Part shown: positions 5,171 through 6,993 of the stretch, in pieces | Layout of the letters: each line of letters starts with the position of its first letter | How positions within the stretch are numbered: the first letter of the stretch is position 1 | Assembly (NCBI GenBank): GCA_003165855.1 | Contig: PMXH01000149.1 | Span: 4,241 to 11,233, forward strand | Direction: 5' to 3' | Origin: Acidobacteriaceae bacterium | GTDB lineage: Bacteria > Acidobacteriota > Terriglobia > Terriglobales > Acidobacteriaceae | Length of the DNA stretch: 6,993 nucleotides | Notes under the pieces: model-generated | Told to the model about the DNA's origin: nothing | Database searches by the model: none | Seen by the model: the letters and a program-made list of their open reading frames with translations, nothing else | Made by a program: the position numbers and the translations under genes

Positions 5171-6993
5171 ATGTTGCTCGCCGCGCGTCTGGCCATCCTC
5201 CTCTGTCTCCCGTTTGTTTTTGCTGCGGTTCTATCCGCGCAGAAAATCACCGTCTCCCAGCCCACCATCTGGGCCGCCCGGCCCGACGTCGCCGCCTTCG
5301 AGAAAATCGAGACCGACCGTCTCGCCGCCGGTGAACGCGCCATCGCCACCCTGCTCGCCGTCACAGGCCCACGCACCATCGAAAACACTCTCGTCCCCTT
5401 CGACGAAGCCGTTCACCAAAACAACTCCGCCGGCTATTTCGCGGGACTCATGGAGCAAGTCCATCCCGACGCCGCCTTCCGCGATCACGCTACCGCCATG
5501 CTCACCAAAGTAAGCGCCGCTCAGACCGCGATCGCTCTCAATCACGATGTTTACAATGGTCTCGCCGCTCTCGACCTCTCAAAGGCAGATGCCACCACGA
5601 AGTATTACGTTCAGCACCAGCTTCTCGAATTCCGTCTTGCTGGCGTCGACAAAGACGACGCCACCCGCGCCCGCCTCAAGAAGTTAAATGACCAAGGCAC
5701 CGAACAGCAGTCCATGTTCGATCGCAACATCTCCGACGGCCAGAAAGTGGTCGAGGCCGATCCCTCAGAACTCGATGGCCTCCCCCAGGATTACATCGAT
5801 CGGCACAAGCCCGGAGCCGACGGCAAGGTCCGCATCACCACCGATTATCCCGATGCTTATCCTGTGTTCACCTTCGCCAAAAGCGATTCTCTGCGCCGCC
5901 GCGTTTCCCTCGCCTTCAACACCCGCGCCTATCCCAAGAACCAGGAAGTCCTCACCAGCCTGCTCAAGACCCGATACGAAATCGCCACCCTTCTCGGCTA
6001 TTCCTCCTGGGCTGACTACAACGCCGCCGACAAGATGATCGCCAAAGGCCACAACATCGCGGACTTCATCCAGCAGGTCAACGACGCATCCCGCACCCTC
6101 GCCCAGCGCGAATTCGAAATGCTGCTCGCCGAAAAACAGAAGACCACTCCCGGCGCCAAAGAAATCTGGAGCTACGAAGCGGCCTATCTTTCCGAATTAG
6201 TGCGCCGCACCAAGTACGATTTCGATTCTCAATCCGTTCGTCCGTACTTCCCCTTCATGGAGGTAAAGCAAGGCATCCTCGACACCGCCGCCGACCTCTT
6301 CCATGTCAGCTTCCGGCAGGAACCGAACGTCCCTTCATGGGACCCTGCCGTTGAAACCTGGATCGTCATCGACAGCGGTAAGCCCGTCGGCCGTTTCTAT
6401 CTCGACATGCACCCGCGCGACGGCAAGGACAAGTGGTTCTCCGCCGCGCCCATTGTCACCGGAGTCCGTGGCCGCGCCATGCCGGAGGCCGCGCTCATCT
6501 GCAACTTCCCCGCAGGCAATGCCACCGATCCCGGCCTGCTCCAGTACTCCGACGTCGTGACTTTTTTCCATGAATTCGGCCACCTCATGCACGCCATCCT
6601 CGGCGGTCAAACCGAGTGGGCGGGCCTCTCCGGCTTCGCCACCGAAGGCGACTTCATTGAGGTGCCCTCGCAAATGCTTGAAGAGTTTTTCCGCGACGAA
6701 AAGCTTTTGCAGACCTTCGCACGGCACTATCAAACCGGCGAAGTCCTCCCGTCAGAAACCATCAAGAAAATGAAGCTCGCCGGTGCCTTTGGCCGAGCAG
6801 ACTGGATCCGTTCGCAGCTCTACTACACAACCCTCTCGCTCGATCTTCACGATCAGGATCCCGCCGCGTTCGACCTCGACGAAATCACGAAGCGTCTTTA
6901 CCAGAGCCTGCAGCCGTGGACGTGGATGGAAGGCAATCGCATGTACGCAAGCTTCGGCCACCTCACCGGGTATTCGTCCAACTACTACACCTA
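5171..6993 (+). CDS. Exported M3-family zinc oligopeptidase (thimet oligopeptidase-like), 3' end outside window
   Basis: An open frame of 607 complete codons runs off the right edge without a stop. Residues 1-23 form a signal peptide (hydrophobic LAILLCLPFVFAAVL, cleavage likely after LSA), so the enzyme probably acts in the periplasm or outside the cell, whereas many bacterial M3 enzymes are cytoplasmic. Residues about 24-440 are the helical N-terminal part typical of M3 peptidases. The metal site is clear: HEFGHLMH at 467-474 gives zinc ligands H467 and H471 and general base E468, and the third ligand is E497 in GDFIEVPSQ (493-501). FGHLTGYSSNYY (595-606) corresponds to the substrate-binding His and Tyr segment near the C-terminus of thimet oligopeptidase. 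Family members are usually about 680-700 residues, so roughly 80-90 are missing here. It is expected to cut short peptides at internal bonds; a dipeptidyl-carboxypeptidase activity cannot be excluded. It appears to have its own promoter (5071-5100). Codons are strongly C-ending, like those of the glycosyltransferase gene. No frameshift or missing catalytic residue was seen. Confidence 0.9.
   Translation, partial: MLLAARLAILLCLPFVFAAVLSAQKITVSQPTIWAARPDVAAFEKIETDRLAAGERAIATLLAVTGPRTIENTLVPFDEAVHQNNSAGYFAGLMEQVHPDAAFRDHATAMLTKVSAAQTAIALNHDVYNGLAALDLSKADATTKYYVQHQLLEFRLAGVDKDDATRARLKKLNDQGTEQQSMFDRNISDGQKVVEADPSELDGLPQDYIDRHKPGADGKVRITTDYPDAYPVFTFAKSDSLRRRVSLAFNTRAYPKNQEVLTSLLKTRYEIATLLGYSSWADYNAADKMIAKGHNIADFIQQVNDASRTLAQREFEMLLAEKQKTTPGAKEIWSYEAAYLSELVRRTKYDFDSQSVRPYFPFMEVKQGILDTAADLFHVSFRQEPNVPSWDPAVETWIVIDSGKPVGRFYLDMHPRDGKDKWFSAAPIVTGVRGRAMPEAALICNFPAGNATDPGLLQYSDVVTFFHEFGHLMHAILGGQTEWAGLSGFATEGDFIEVPSQMLEEFFRDEKLLQTFARHYQTGEVLPSETIKKMKLAGAFGRADWIRSQLYYTTLSLDLHDQDPAAFDLDEITKRLYQSLQPWTWMEGNRMYASFGHLTGYSSNYYT

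Noticed and set aside
5214..6733. Several overlapping frames of 66-132 residues inside the peptidase region
   Set aside because: The frame from 5171 encodes an intact M3 peptidase with signal peptide and zinc site across the whole stretch, so these are shadows.

Overview
The window looks like part of a chromosome from a free-living, moderately GC-rich Gram-negative bacterium. Acidobacteriota (Terriglobia/Koribacter-like) is my best guess. That guess rests on three things: a secreted Asp-box/YCF48-type propeller together with HAF-type extracellular repeats, a GT39 membrane glycosyltransferase, and a secreted M3 peptidase with C-ending codons. It comes from family knowledge, not from any search. 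All supported genes are on the + strand.

Layout. Bases 1-363 hold no gene I can defend; they contain small inverted repeats, a candidate sigma-70 promoter (216-244) and a strong Shine-Dalgarno (354-359). Bases 364-3250 encode what was probably one secreted protein of about 961 residues: signal peptide, Asp-box beta-propeller, DUF1906/Rv2525c-like glycoside-hydrolase-like domain, then HAF repeats. A one-base frameshift at a GGGG run (2499-2502) now splits it into a 714-residue ORF (364-2508) and a 248-residue HAF tail (2504-3250) that has no start codon at the joint. Bases 3318-4940 encode a 540-residue GT39/ArnT-like polytopic glycosyltransferase that starts at GTG with no visible ribosome site. 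Bases 4941-5170 are intergenic, with two tandem GC-rich hairpins that look like a REP-type element, then a promoter, a 14-bp perfect palindrome and a ribosome site. Bases 5171-6993 encode an exported M3-family zinc peptidase that runs off the right edge of the window.

The three genes share an envelope or extracellular theme: a secreted repeat protein, a membrane sugar transferase and an exported oligopeptidase. Their spacing and separate regulatory signals argue against a single tight operon, and nothing in the sequence shows a shared pathway. The most noteworthy points are the unusual three-part secreted protein with its frameshift, and the structured intergenic region before the peptidase gene. 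I found no CRISPR array, tRNA, rRNA or insertion sequence.
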